From SBAX01 sp964646605 (GTDB taxonomy: Bacteria > Planctomycetota > Phycisphaerae > UBA1845): 64,000 bases of DNA. The notes below the pieces were generated by a model, which was given only the letters and a program-made list of their open reading frames with translations, ran no database searches and was not told where the DNA came from. The DNA is taken from NCBI GenBank assembly GCA_964646605.1, contig CAZYEX010000012.1, positions 1 to 64,000 on the forward strand, written 5' to 3'. The position numbers and the translations under genes were made by a program. Positions 7,743-16,501 of this stretch are shown here, one piece after another; within the stretch, counting starts at the first letter, position 1; every line of letters begins with the position of its first letter.

Positions 7743-7997
7743 CTACGTCTTGACCGTGAGCTTGTTCTTGATGTAGTCGATGGCCTCGCCCACCGTTTTG
7801 AGCTTCTCCGCGTCCTCGTCGGGGATGGTGATGTCGAACTCGTCCTCCAACTCCATGACCAATTCGACGGTGTCCAGCGAGTCGGCGTTCAGGTCGTTGA
7901 CAAACGAGGTGTTCCGGGTGATCTCGCCCTTGTCCACGCTCATCTGCTCGCTGACGATCTGGATGACTTTCGCTTCGATTTCAGCCGCACTTGGCAC
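7743..7997 (-). CDS. acpP: acyl carrier protein
   Basis: The 84-residue acidic helical protein carries the phosphopantetheine attachment site Ser40 in NADSLDTVELVMELE, the signature of fatty-acid ACPs. It shuttles growing acyl chains between the Fab enzymes encoded on either side. Translation starts at a GTG at 7997, preceded at good distance by GGAGGA. A nearby ATG is out of frame, so the strong Shine-Dalgarno sequence decides the start. It sits between fabG and fabF, as in most bacteria. Confidence 0.96.
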   Translation of the reverse strand: MPSAAEIEAKVIQIVSEQMSVDKGEITRNTSFVNDLNADSLDTVELVMELEDEFDITIPDEDAEKLKTVGEAIDYIKNKLTVKT

Positions 7998-8142
7998 AGC
8001 ATAATCCTCCGAATCCAGCCCTCACTTACCGCCTATCCACCTGTGTTGGTCCGCCATGCTAGTCGCACAGCCGCAAGCCCGCAACCAGCCCTTACGCCGC
8101 GGGTTTTCGCCCCGCTTGGACACCCGGGACCGACGCGAACCC

Positions 8143-8883
8143 CTACATATGCATCCCCCCGTCCACAAGCAACACCTGCCCCGTGACGTAGGATGCGGCG
8201 TCGCCGGCCAGGAAAGCGACCACCTCGGCGACTTCCTCGGCCTCCCCGAACCGCCCCAGGGGGATCAACTGCGTCGCCCCCTCCTTGAACTTGTCCGGGA
8301 GCACAGCGGTCATGTCCGTAGCGATGAACCCCGGTGCTACCACGTTACAAGTAATTTTGCGTTTTCCCAACTCCTTGGCCACCGTCTTGCTGAAGCCGAT
8401 CAGCCCCGCCTTGCTCGCGGCGTAGTTGGCCTGCCCGGCGTTGCCCATCACGCCGGAGATGCTGCCGATGTTCACGATTCGACCGCAGCGCTGCCGGACC
8501 ATGTGCCGACTGACCGCCCGCGTCAGCCAGAATACCGATCGAAGGTTGGTGGTGAGCACCTCGTCGAACTGCTCGTCGTCCATGTTCATGAGCAGTCCGT
8601 CACGGGTGATCCCCGCGTTGTTGACCAGAATGTCGATCCGCCCGTACTGCTGGGTGAGCGCTTCCACCAACGAGTCGATCGCCGCCTTGTCGCACACGTC
8701 GAGAACTCGGGGGTCGATCGTGCCCGCGTATTCGCGCTTCTGGGATTCGCCGCGCAGTTCTTCCAGAAGACCCGCGTTGCGGGCGCAGGCCGCCACCGTC
8801 GCGCCGCGCTTGGCTAACGCCAAACAGATGGCATGTCCGATGCCTCGACTGCCCCCCGTCACCAATGCGATCTTGCCGTTCAT
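8143..8883 (-). CDS. fabG: 3-oxoacyl-ACP reductase
   Basis: The 246-residue short-chain dehydrogenase has the NADPH loop TGGSRGIG (9-16), NNAG (88-91), the active-site serine region at about 141-143, and YAASK with Tyr154 and Lys158. It reduces 3-oxoacyl-ACP. The start at 8883 overlaps the fabD stop by four bases (ATGA). The open frame to 9066 would put 60 unrelated residues in front of the Rossmann start and is rejected. It belongs to the fab operon. Confidence 0.95.
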   Translation of the reverse strand: MNGKIALVTGGSRGIGHAICLALAKRGATVAACARNAGLLEELRGESQKREYAGTIDPRVLDVCDKAAIDSLVEALTQQYGRIDILVNNAGITRDGLLMNMDDEQFDEVLTTNLRSVFWLTRAVSRHMVRQRCGRIVNIGSISGVMGNAGQANYAASKAGLIGFSKTVAKELGKRKITCNVVAPGFIATDMTAVLPDKFKEGATQLIPLGRFGEAEEVAEVVAFLAGDAASYVTGQVLLVDGGMHM

Positions 8884-9836
8884 CGCACTCCACCCGCGCG
8901 CCCACTCACCGCTGTCTCCCCGCGAATCGCCTCTATCGTCCCGACATTGACGCAAGTCACCTCGCGGTTGATCTTGCGCATCAACCCGGTCAGCACTCGC
9001 CCGGGACCGATCTCCACGAAGTTCCGAACTCCGTCTGCGATCATCCGTTCGACGCAGCGCTGCCACAGGACCGGCTGGGTCACCTGTCGGCGCAGCGAAT
9101 CCCGAATCGCGTCACTGCCGCCGTGGTACTCCCCATCGACGTTGGCGATCACGCGCATGTGCGGGGCCGCGAACGGTACCTTCTCCAGTACGGTTCTCAA
9201 CCCCTCGGCCGCCGAGGCCATCAGCGGGGAATGAAACGCACCGGCCACCGCCAAGGGAATCGCCCGAAGACCAAGCTCTTCGGCGACCGCAGGAACTCGA
9301 TCACACGCCGCCTTGCTCCCGGCAATAACAATTTGCCCCGGACAATTGAAGTTGGCAGGAGCGAGAACCTCGGTACCGCGAGCCCGTTCACACACCGCCC
9401 GGGCCTTTTCCTCATCAGCCCCAACCAAGGAGACCATTCCGCTGGGGTTGGCCCGCGCCGCCTCCTGCATCAACTCTCCACGGCGTCGAACGAGCCGTAG
9501 GCCGTCCTCGAAACTCATCGCCCCGGCGGCATAGAGGGCAGTGTACTCCCCCAGACTGAGACCACCGGCGTGGGTGATGCTCTCCCCTCCCCCACCGCCC
9601 GCACGCCAAGCCTCCCAGATCGCAACGCTGGTGGCGAAAATCGCGGGTTGTTGGATGTCCGTCTGTTCCAGTCGTTCGGCAGGTCCGGCGAAGCAAATCG
9701 CGGCGAGATCGAACCCCAGCGCGTCGTTCGCCCGATCGAACACTTCGCGTGCACGCGGGAACGTCTCCGCGATCTGCCGGCCCATGCCCACCGATTGCGC
9801 GCCTTGCCCGGGAAAGATGACGGCTGTGGCGTTCAT
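8880..9836 (-). CDS. fabD: malonyl-CoA:ACP transacylase
   Basis: This 318-residue protein contains FPGQGAQ (8-14), the nucleophile elbow GLSLGEY with Ser94, and the catalytic AFHSPLM with His202. These define FabD, which loads malonyl groups onto ACP. Length is normal. It lies between fabH and fabG, coupled to fabG by an ATGA overlap. Confidence 0.95.
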   Translation of the reverse strand: MNATAVIFPGQGAQSVGMGRQIAETFPRAREVFDRANDALGFDLAAICFAGPAERLEQTDIQQPAIFATSVAIWEAWRAGGGGGESITHAGGLSLGEYTALYAAGAMSFEDGLRLVRRRGELMQEAARANPSGMVSLVGADEEKARAVCERARGTEVLAPANFNCPGQIVIAGSKAACDRVPAVAEELGLRAIPLAVAGAFHSPLMASAAEGLRTVLEKVPFAAPHMRVIANVDGEYHGGSDAIRDSLRRQVTQPVLWQRCVERMIADGVRNFVEIGPGRVLTGLMRKINREVTCVNVGTIEAIRGETAVSGRAGGVR

Positions 9837-9852
9837 GCGCGGGTACGGTCTC

Positions 9853-10851
9853 CTACAATCGAGCGACGATGCAACCCCACACCAATCCCGCCCCGACGGC
9901 GAGCATCAGGATCACGTCCCCGTCCTTGAGCGTCCCGTTGCGCCGTGCTTCGTCCAGCGCCATGGGGATCGACGCGGCGGAGGTGTTTCCGAAGCGGTTG
10001 ATGTTCACGGCCATCTTCTCTACGGGCAGCCCCATTCGTTCGCGTACCGACTCGATGATTCGCAAGTTCGATTGATGCGGGATCACCAATTTCAAGTCAT
10101 TCGCGGTCAACTCCGTCGCGGCAAGGGCCCGGTCGATGAGGTCCTGCATTTTCACGACCGCGAACTTGTAGACCTCCCGCCCCTTCATTCGCATGTAGTG
10201 CAGCCGCTCGGCCACCGTGGTCGCGGTCGCCCCCAACTGTGACCCTCCCGCGGGGACCCAAATCTGCTTGGTCCGCGTTCCGTCGCAACCCAACTCGCAA
10301 TGCATAATCTGCTGCTGGGGATTGTTCGCTTTGCTGATCACCGCGGCCCCCGCTCCGTCGCCCATCAGGATGCACGTGGTCCGATCCTCGGGGTCCACAT
10401 AGCGCGTCAAGGTCTCGGCTCCGACGACAAGCACATGGCGATAGAGGCCCGTCTGAATCAACCCTGACCCCGTGACCGTGGCGTAGATGAACCCCGCGCA
10501 GGCCCCGGCCACGTCGAACGCGGCGATTTCCTTCCCGCCCAGGGCCCCCTGAATCAGGCTCGCCGTCGCCGGGAAGGGGTAGTCGCCCGTCGCGGTGGCG
10601 CAGACGATGGCGTCGATATCGTCGATGGTCAGCCCCGCGTCCTGCACCGCGCGTCGGCAAGCTTCCGTCGCCATCGTGGAGGTCGACTCGTGGGCTGCCG
10701 CCCGTCGGCGTTCGCGGATTCCGGTGCGGGTGACGATCCACTCGTCGTTCGTCTCGAGGTAGTCGACGAAATGCTGATTGGGCACGACTTGCTCGGGCAC
10801 ATACGCACCCGTGCCTGAGAATCGGATCGGCAACCCCGGCTTCATACCCAT
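9853..10851 (-). CDS. fabH: beta-ketoacyl-ACP synthase III
   Basis: From the ATG at 10851 this is a 332-residue KAS III with Cys118 in DVAGACAGF, His259 in IPHQSNLRI and Asn289 in NRFGNTSAAS, the Cys-His-Asn triad. It starts fatty-acid synthesis by condensing acetyl-CoA (or another short acyl-CoA) with malonyl-ACP. An upstream in-frame TTG at 10860 and an ATG at 10845 are alternative starts. It follows plsX by about 20 bases in the fab operon. Confidence 0.95.
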   Translation of the reverse strand: MGMKPGLPIRFSGTGAYVPEQVVPNQHFVDYLETNDEWIVTRTGIRERRRAAAHESTSTMATEACRRAVQDAGLTIDDIDAIVCATATGDYPFPATASLIQGALGGKEIAAFDVAGACAGFIYATVTGSGLIQTGLYRHVLVVGAETLTRYVDPEDRTTCILMGDGAGAAVISKANNPQQQIMHCELGCDGTRTKQIWVPAGGSQLGATATTVAERLHYMRMKGREVYKFAVVKMQDLIDRALAATELTANDLKLVIPHQSNLRIIESVRERMGLPVEKMAVNINRFGNTSAASIPMALDEARRNGTLKDGDVILMLAVGAGLVWGCIVARL

Positions 10852-10869
10852 GAATCCCAAACGACGGAA

Positions 10870-11865
10870 TCAACCGAGCCGAGCGACGATCGCCCCGGCT
10901 AGTTGCTGCTCGACGAAGCGACGGGCCGCCTTCACCGCGTTGCGAACCGCGAACTCGTTGCTCCGCCCGTGGCAGATGATGCACACGCCGTTCACGCCCA
11001 ACAGCGGCGCGCCTCCGTATCTGCTGTAGTCGTGACGGCTCCACACTCGATCCAGGGCCCCGGTGAACTTCGCCCGAAGCTCCGGGGCCTCGTCGTCAAA
11101 CTCGCGTGCAATCGTGCGAAAGAGGCCCTCCGCCAGCCCTTCGACGAATTTCAAGATGATGTTGCCCACGAACCCGTCGCAGACGGCCACGTCGCACTTG
11201 TTCTCGAAAAGGTCCTTCCCTTCGGCGTTGCCTACGAAGTTGATCCGCGTATCGGCGCGAAGCAGTTCGTGGGTTTGCTTGACCAGCCCGGTGCCCTTGT
11301 TGCTCTCCTCGCCGATGGACATCACCGCCACCCGCGGATTGCGGATGCCCAGCACGAGCTCGGCATAGAGCGTGGCCATGATCGCATATTCGTAGAGGTG
11401 CCGCGGTTTGGCCTGGATATTCGCCCCCACGTCACACAGCACGAAGGGTCCGTGAAAGGACGGGATGGTCACGGCGATGCCCGGACGACTCACGCACGGC
11501 AAAGGCTTGAGCTTGAGCTGACACGCCGCAGCACAGGCCCCGGTATTCCCGGCGCTGAGCACCGCGTCGGCCTCGCCTGCGGCCGCCAGCTCCGCCATGC
11601 GGATCAGCGAGGAGTCCTTCTTGCTCTTGATCGCCTCCACGGGCGATTCATCCATGCCCACCACCTGCGAGGCGTGGACCACGCGAATGCGTGACGCGGT
11701 GCCGTTGATTTTCACCGCCCCAAGCTCAGCGTGAATCCGCCCCTCGTCGCCGACCAGCAGCAACTCGAGGTCGGGCTCATCGGCAAGGGCCTGGACCGCC
11801 CCGCGCACGATGGCACCCGGGGCGTGATCCCCGCCCATCGCGTCAACGGCCACGCGGATCGACAT
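10870..11865 (-). CDS. plsX: phosphate acyltransferase
   Basis: The 331-residue protein starts with VAVDAMGGDHAP (residues 4-15), diagnostic for PlsX. It also has the SAGNTGA block and GFVGNI further on. PlsX converts acyl-ACP to acyl-phosphate for PlsY in phospholipid synthesis. The start at 11865 shares one base with the rpmF stop (TAATG), so the two are coupled. The frame extending to 11967 lies over rpmF and is not used. Order rpmF-plsX-fabH is widespread. Confidence 0.95.
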   Translation of the reverse strand: MSIRVAVDAMGGDHAPGAIVRGAVQALADEPDLELLLVGDEGRIHAELGAVKINGTASRIRVVHASQVVGMDESPVEAIKSKKDSSLIRMAELAAAGEADAVLSAGNTGACAAACQLKLKPLPCVSRPGIAVTIPSFHGPFVLCDVGANIQAKPRHLYEYAIMATLYAELVLGIRNPRVAVMSIGEESNKGTGLVKQTHELLRADTRINFVGNAEGKDLFENKCDVAVCDGFVGNIILKFVEGLAEGLFRTIAREFDDEAPELRAKFTGALDRVWSRHDYSRYGGAPLLGVNGVCIICHGRSNEFAVRNAVKAARRFVEQQLAGAIVARLG

Positions 11866-12050
11866 TACCCTTCCTTTTCGCCGACCGGCAGCATCACCTT
11901 GGCGCTGACGTACCCACAAATCCCGCAGGCGGAATGCGGCCGCTTCGTCTTCCCGCATTTTGGACACGGGCTGAGGTTCACCGGATGCAACGCATGATGC
12001 GCCCGCCGCGTTCGCGTCCGAGTCTTCGACATCTTTTTTACTGGTAACAT
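11865..12050 (-). CDS. rpmF: 50S ribosomal protein L32
   Basis: This 61-residue protein has the basic SKTRTRTRRAHHAL segment of L32 (residues 8-21) followed by two CxxC pairs, CPKCG and CGICG, making it the zinc-binding form. The start at 12050 gives MLPVKK, aligned with the usual MAVPKR start. The upstream in-frame extension to 12125 is unlike L32. It is the first gene of the plsX/fab operon. The YceD/DUF177 gene that often precedes rpmF in other bacteria is absent here. Confidence 0.92.
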   Translation of the reverse strand: MLPVKKMSKTRTRTRRAHHALHPVNLSPCPKCGKTKRPHSACGICGYVSAKVMLPVGEKEG

Positions 12051-12220
12051 AATTATTCCATTCTGGCGAGAATAGATGCCACGCGAGGTTCCACCCTGGC
12101 TACCGAAACGCCGTGCTCGGTCCACTCGAACGCGCCCGCACCTTCACGCCCGCGCGGGCTCCACGCTAGACTATGAGCGGGGGTGTGTCAAGGTTGGGCT
12201 CGGCGGCTGGGATCAACGGG

Positions 12221-12493
12221 TCAACGCCCCCGCCGTTTGCGACCGTTTCCCCGCGCGCGGTCGTCGACATCGCTGAACTGCACGATGTGAAGCAGGGCAA
12301 TGGTGCGCCAGCGGGCGGCGATCCGGCGACCCTCCTCGTCGCGAGTAAACCGGCTAGGGAGGACGGCGCTGCTCTTCCCTACGATCACCATGCCGGCTTG
12401 CGGGACGTCCAGAACGCTGCCGTCCGAGAGGTGGATTCGGAATGGGCGAAAAGGCTCGTCCGCAAGTCGATTGAGAAGGTCTTCCGCTCTCAT
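12221..12493 (-). CDS. conserved hypothetical small protein
   Basis: The 90-residue product reads MRAEDLLNRLADEPFRPFRIHLSDGS and continues with a strand-rich core (LDVPQAGMVIVGKSS) and a basic tail. The PFRPFRIHLSDG pattern followed by a short beta domain is a recurring type of small planctomycete protein that I recognise only as conserved hypothetical. It lies between nth and rpmF on the same strand, 170 bases upstream of rpmF; that gap holds nothing else I can identify. No function is proposed. Confidence 0.6.
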   Translation of the reverse strand: MRAEDLLNRLADEPFRPFRIHLSDGSVLDVPQAGMVIVGKSSAVLPSRFTRDEEGRRIAARWRTIALLHIVQFSDVDDRARGNGRKRRGR

Positions 12494-12558
12494 GGCTCAC
12501 CCTGCGTTGCTCGCCGATGGTACCGAATCCGGAATCCTCTCGCAAACGCCGGTAAGCG

Positions 12559-13251
12559 TTATGGGTCGAACGTTCCGGCGGACGGGCATTGCCCAGCCAG
12601 CGTACATTCCGGGCAGTTCGGTTTGCGTGCCTGACAGACCCGGCGTCCGTGCCAGATGAGGGCGTGGCTGAGGAAGGTCCATTCGGGCTGCGGGAAGAGC
12701 TGCATCAGGTCGAGTTCGATCTTGACGGCGTCCTTAGAATCTTTGGATGACCAGGTGAGTCCGAGGCGCGTGGCCAGACGACCGACGTGGGTATCCACCA
12801 CCACGCCTTCGTTTTTGCCGAACGCCGTGCCCAGCACCACGTTGGCCGTCTTTCGCGCCACGCCGGGCAGAGTCACGAGCTTCTCCATCGTGTCCGGTAC
12901 TTTTCCCCCGAACTCCTCCACGATCTTGCGGCACGCACCCTGGATGCTCTTGGTTTTCTGGCGGAAGAAGCCCGTGGAATGAACGATCTTCTCGATCGCT
13001 TCGCTGGGCGCTTCGGCGATGGCCTTGGCCGTCGGATACGCGGCGAAGAGAACCGGCGTAACCTTGTTGACCGTTTCGTCGGTCGATTGCGCGGAGAGGA
13101 TCGTGGCGATCAGGAGTTGCAGCGGCTCTTCGTGGCGAAGCGCGCAGTCGGCCTGGGGATAGAGCTTCTTCAAGCCCGCAAGGACCTTCCGGGCACGTTT
13201 CCTTCGGTCGTCTGTAGGCTCGTTAGTACGGGTTGCACCCTTGGCGGACAT
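12559..13251 (-). CDS. nth: endonuclease III
   Basis: From the ATG at 13251 the protein is 230 residues with the helix-hairpin-helix LPGVARKTANVVLG, catalytic Lys134, catalytic Asp153 in VVDTHVGR, and the C-terminal [4Fe-4S] ligands Cys206, Cys213, Cys216 and Cys222 in the CX6CX2CX5C spacing. It removes oxidised pyrimidines from DNA and nicks the abasic site. The frame stays open to 13293, but that extension runs into a repeat array, so the later start is preferred. It is transcribed away from moaE with a repeat pair between. Confidence 0.94.
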   Translation of the reverse strand: MSAKGATRTNEPTDDRRKRARKVLAGLKKLYPQADCALRHEEPLQLLIATILSAQSTDETVNKVTPVLFAAYPTAKAIAEAPSEAIEKIVHSTGFFRQKTKSIQGACRKIVEEFGGKVPDTMEKLVTLPGVARKTANVVLGTAFGKNEGVVVDTHVGRLATRLGLTWSSKDSKDAVKIELDLMQLFPQPEWTFLSHALIWHGRRVCQARKPNCPECTLAGQCPSAGTFDP

Positions 13252-13275
13252 GAAAGACTCCAGCGGCACGAAGTA

Positions 13276-13359
13276 CCATTGACGAATTACCAATTACCGC
13301 CCAGCCCCCGTCGCGTCAAACTCCTGTCACGGGTCATTGGTAATTGGTAACTGGTCATT
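13276..13359. repeat. inverted pair of GGTNATT-type heptad arrays
   Basis: The plus strand at 13332-13359 reads as four heptads of the form GGTMAYT. The strand opposite 13276-13298 carries three more of the same type, so the two arms can pair. The stop codon of moaE (13355-13357) lies within the right array. The pair occupies almost the whole nth-moaE gap. Confidence 0.65.
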
Positions 13360-13789
13360 TCCCAGTTTCGACCCACCGCACAAACCCGTCCTCAAACACG
13401 TCTTTCTTCCAGATGGGCACGTCCTGTTTGAGCGTGTCGATGATCCACCGGCATGCGTCGAACGCTTCGCCGCGATGCGGGCAGGCCACGGCGATCATCA
13501 CCGACGCCCCACCCGGCGGCACGGAGCCCAGGCGGTGGACAAGGGCGACCTTCCCCGCGCCGAACCGCGACGTGGCCTCGTCGGCCAGCCGTTCGAGTTG
13601 CTTGCGGGCCATGGACTCATGGGCCTCATAATCCAGCCGAACCAATGGCCCGTGATCGCCGTCCAGCTCCGCCCGCGTTACCCCCTCGAACGTGACGATG
13701 CCGCCGAGTTCCGGATCGCCGGTCACAAAAGCCCGTACCCGTTCGACGGGAATCGCGGCATGCACGAGCTCGACCCAGACCGTCGCCAT
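13355..13789 (-). CDS. moaE: molybdopterin synthase catalytic subunit
   Basis: The 144-residue protein follows the MoaE pattern: GGIVTFEGVTR near residues 29-39, LDYEAHESMA, the HRLGSVPPGGASVMIAV block, PHRGEAFDACRWIID and the ending PIWKKDVFEDG with the catalytic Lys region. It transfers sulfur from MoaD thiocarboxylate to precursor Z to make molybdopterin. moaD lies immediately upstream, three bases away. The last codon and stop overlap a heptad array. Confidence 0.93.
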   Translation of the reverse strand: MATVWVELVHAAIPVERVRAFVTGDPELGGIVTFEGVTRAELDGDHGPLVRLDYEAHESMARKQLERLADEATSRFGAGKVALVHRLGSVPPGGASVMIAVACPHRGEAFDACRWIIDTLKQDVPIWKKDVFEDGFVRWVETGK

Positions 13790-13792
13790 CGT

Positions 13793-14041
13793 TCAACCGC
13801 CCGACACCGGGGGGATCACCGACACGACGTCGCCACTTCTCAGTAACCGTGCGTCGTCGACAAATTCGTCGTGGATCGCCAAGCGCGCCGTCTTCAAGCC
13901 TTGACCAACGGTTGGATCCTTGGCGGCCATCGCGGTCCGAAGGTCCGCCACGCGCCCACCGTCAAGCAATTCTACAACCGCGGACTCGGTCTTCGCCCAA
14001 TCCCGCGCCGGTCCCCAGAATTCAACGGTCACCCGGATCAT
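13793..14041 (-). CDS. moaD: molybdopterin synthase sulfur carrier subunit
   Basis: This 82-residue ubiquitin-like protein ends in Gly-Gly (SVIPPVSGG), the site that is adenylated and thiocarboxylated. The start MIRVTVEFWGPARD and the DGGRVADLR segment fit MoaD. It works as a heterotetramer with the adjacent MoaE. No other Moa gene is in the window, so the rest of the cofactor pathway is elsewhere. Confidence 0.9.
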   Translation of the reverse strand: MIRVTVEFWGPARDWAKTESAVVELLDGGRVADLRTAMAAKDPTVGQGLKTARLAIHDEFVDDARLLRSGDVVSVIPPVSGG

Positions 14042-14064
14042 GATCAGAGCCGCGGGAGGACTGC

Positions 14065-14568
14065 CTAGCGCAAGAACGCCTTCCCCAGCAAGCGCCGAAT
14101 CATGGCCAACTGCCCCGCGTGAAACGCCTCATGCCGATTGCAGTGCGTCACGACGCCGAGTTTGTCGCGATAATGCGGATGGGCCGACTTCCCGTCCGCG
14201 GCGTAGGCCGGCTCGGCGAGCAGGGCCTCGCTCATCCCGCGTACGGCCTCCAGCGTCTTCACATGCACGTCGGCCATGACCTCGAGTACGTGCTCGACGC
14301 GCGGATAGTCGTGCTCCTTCGCCGACTTCACCGGCCCGCCGATCGGGAAGTGCTTGACGAAACTGTCGTCGAGGATGGTGCGGCCCAGACAGCGCCCGAA
14401 GATGAGCGTTTGCTGCGAAACGGCCAGGTGCCCGCACAACCAAAGCGGATGCGCCAACCCCGTCCCGGGTTGAAACACCCAGTCGTCGCCCCTCAAATCT
14501 GCGAACAGCTTGAGCGTCCATTCACGAGTGCCGTCGAGCTGGTCGGAAAGTACGTCTGTCCTTCTCAT
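14065..14568 (-). CDS. DinB-superfamily protein
   Basis: The protein (167 residues from the ATG at 14568) has the four-helix DinB/YfiT layout: HPLWLCGHLA in the second helix and a C-terminal HEAFHAGQLAMIRRLLG. The three histidines of these segments would bind the metal. DinB proteins are stress-linked, often thiol-dependent transferases; the substrate here is unknown. The ATG at 14568 overlaps the stop of the upstream lipoprotein gene by four bases. An earlier in-frame start at 14583 is possible. Confidence 0.8.
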   Translation of the reverse strand: MRRTDVLSDQLDGTREWTLKLFADLRGDDWVFQPGTGLAHPLWLCGHLAVSQQTLIFGRCLGRTILDDSFVKHFPIGGPVKSAKEHDYPRVEHVLEVMADVHVKTLEAVRGMSEALLAEPAYAADGKSAHPHYRDKLGVVTHCNRHEAFHAGQLAMIRRLLGKAFLR

Positions 14569-15707
14569 CGCGTGCAACCCCATACCTCAAGCAGCCAGCC
14601 CCTCGACTCTGCGCGTTCCCGGATCCCGGCCGAGTCACCGATGGCGAACCAATCGCCGCAGACTACCTCGGTTACGATTCCGTCGCCACAGTTGAACGGA
14701 ACGGGACAGTAAGTGATTCCGAGGCAATTACAATCGATGCCGTCGGAACGAAACTCCCACGCAAGAAACTCCCCGTTCTGGGCGTCGAAGTAGTGGATTT
14801 GTTCGTGCATTCCGTCCGAGATATGGACGAAGAGCGTCCCTTCGTCACACTGACCCGCGATGGTCCAGTTCGCATAGTAGGCTGCGTCGCATCGCGGGAA
14901 GTCATCTGACCCTTGCAGCAAGGCATCGTAATCCGGAAGTTGGTCGGGGGGACAGAATTCGTGATCCGCCAAGCACAACGCTGGGCCGTCCTCGTTCTCA
15001 CACTGTCCGGTCGCCGGGTTGCAGGAGTATCCCTCGTCGCAACCTCTGGATCGATGGACGCACCCGCAGTCACCGCATCGATTCAGGGTGCAGGGGTCGG
15101 AATCGTCGCAGTCGAGTTCCGTTTGGCATGGCGAGAGGCATGAGTTCGTCAACTCATCACAGGGGTCGCAATTTTCGATGGCGGGACCACAAGGTGCATC
15201 GCCGCGAAAACAGCCGCAGTTCTCGCACGTCTCGACCCCGTTGCAGAACAGCCCGTCGTCGCAGTCGTGGTCAGAATCGCAACCGCCGACGGTGCAGACA
15301 TCACCGCTTTCGTCGCAGTCCGGGGGGCAAGCGAGAGTTCCGCTGCAAGGCGGCATCCCGGCGAGGCATGAGCATCCGTCGCACGTCTCCAACCCGTTAC
15401 AGAAGAGTCCATCGTCGCAGTCCGCGTCGTCCGCGCAGATCGGCACGCACGCATCGCTGTCTTCGTTGCAGGGTTCGCAATCGCCGACCGGCGGACATGG
15501 TGGTGTCCCTGACATACAGAAAATGACGAGGCACGATTCGGCGCCGTTGCAGAACAAACCGTCATCACAATCCGCGTCGCGGCCGCACCAGTCGGCGATG
15601 CCCAAGGGGACGTTACACCCCGCGGCAGTGACCACGAGAAGCGCCAGCAATGGATGACCGGCGCGGTTCCTGATTCGCGGGCGCCAGGTTTCGGACAGGC
15701 TCGACAT
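14565..15707 (-). CDS. Cys-rich repeat lipoprotein
   Basis: From the ATG at 15707 the 380-residue product has a signal segment ending in LVVTAAGC, a lipobox. Three near-identical motifs CDDGLFCNGxExC follow (about residues 47-160), plus a fourth divergent one with CDDSDPCTLNRC. This is the disulfide-knot repeat type common in secreted proteins of myxobacteria and planctomycetes. The last third (from about residue 250) is a separate domain with HFDAQNGEFLAWEFR-like strands and paired cysteines. It is probably a surface protein. The function is unknown. The frame upstream to 15773 lacks a signal and is not used. Confidence 0.7.
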   Translation of the reverse strand: MSSLSETWRPRIRNRAGHPLLALLVVTAAGCNVPLGIADWCGRDADCDDGLFCNGAESCLVIFCMSGTPPCPPVGDCEPCNEDSDACVPICADDADCDDGLFCNGLETCDGCSCLAGMPPCSGTLACPPDCDESGDVCTVGGCDSDHDCDDGLFCNGVETCENCGCFRGDAPCGPAIENCDPCDELTNSCLSPCQTELDCDDSDPCTLNRCGDCGCVHRSRGCDEGYSCNPATGQCENEDGPALCLADHEFCPPDQLPDYDALLQGSDDFPRCDAAYYANWTIAGQCDEGTLFVHISDGMHEQIHYFDAQNGEFLAWEFRSDGIDCNCLGITYCPVPFNCGDGIVTEVVCGDWFAIGDSAGIRERAESRGWLLEVWGCTR

Positions 15708-15769
15708 TGTTGCGTGCTCCGAGGTTCTCCCAACGTAGCGCCACACCCTGCGGGCGGGGAACCCAAGCG

Positions 15770-16171
15770 TCAACCGCCGCGTTCGAGCCAGCCATCGATG
15801 CTCAGTCCGTCAACCTCGGAAAAGTGTCGCCAATTGCGGGTGATCAGCGTCGCGCCGCGGGACATCGCCGCCGCCGCGATGAGCATGTCCACATCACCGA
15901 TCGGCCTACCCTTCCTGCGGAGCAAGAACCGGATGCGACCGTATGTCTCGGCGGCGGTAGCATCGAATGGGATGACCGACATGGTCGTCAGAAACTCGTC
16001 GAGTTTCGACTTGGCAAGCAACGGGTCAACGGAGGTATGGACGCCGTATCGAAGTTCCGCCACGACAAGACTGCTCAACTCGACGGCGGGCAGGGCCTGA
16101 GCCAACCGTTCCGTCACGAAAGGATCGCCTCTCAAATGCGCGACGGCGATGTTGGTGTCAAGATGGAGCAT
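15770..16171 (-). CDS. PIN-domain ribonuclease toxin, VapC type
   Basis: The 133-residue protein carries the PIN residues: Asp5 in MLHLDTNIAVAHL, Glu at about 39 in VVAELRYGV, Asp in IGDVDMLIAAAA (about residues 91-102) and the TRNWRHF end. These form the Mg-dependent RNase site of VapC-like toxins, whose usual targets are tRNAs or rRNA. Its start lies 14 bases inside the upstream antitoxin gene, so translation is coupled. It looks intact. Confidence 0.88.
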   Translation of the reverse strand: MLHLDTNIAVAHLRGDPFVTERLAQALPAVELSSLVVAELRYGVHTSVDPLLAKSKLDEFLTTMSVIPFDATAAETYGRIRFLLRRKGRPIGDVDMLIAAAAMSRGATLITRNWRHFSEVDGLSIDGWLERGG

Positions 16172-16412
16172 CGAAGTTTACATATCGCGGTGCGATCGTG
16201 AGGCGGGCCTGCGACAACTCATCAAAGATGAACTCCAGGTTGGGGTCGAACTTCCACGCCCCACCGGTTGCCAGGATCCGTCGCCGTCGTTCTTCCAGCG
16301 AGAGTTCATGCTGGTCGATTTGCACCTCGACGATCGAACCCGACGGCAGACCTGGGTCTTGTTGAAGATCGATACGGCGTCCTTCCACTTTCCCCGTGAG
16401 GTTCAAGAACAT
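16158..16412 (-). CDS. antitoxin partner of the PIN toxin
   Basis: From the ATG at 16412 the 84-residue product starts MFLNLTGKVEGRRIDL and continues GLPSGSIVEVQID. This is a short beta-hairpin swapped domain of the DUF104/AbrB-like kind seen in VapB-type antitoxins. A helical toxin-wrapping tail follows (LSLEERRRRILATGGAWKF...). It should neutralise the PIN toxin and repress the operon. The open frame to 16505 adds residues unlike the family. The gene overlaps the toxin start by 14 bases. Confidence 0.72.
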   Translation of the reverse strand: MFLNLTGKVEGRRIDLQQDPGLPSGSIVEVQIDQHELSLEERRRRILATGGAWKFDPNLEFIFDELSQARLTIAPRYVNFDAPS

Positions 16413-16501
16413 CGCAGCACTCCCTTTTGATCCATCCCCCATCCCGCTAGGCCCACACCCCATACTAACTGGAACCCGACCGGTGGTCGAGTGCCGACCT
16501 C

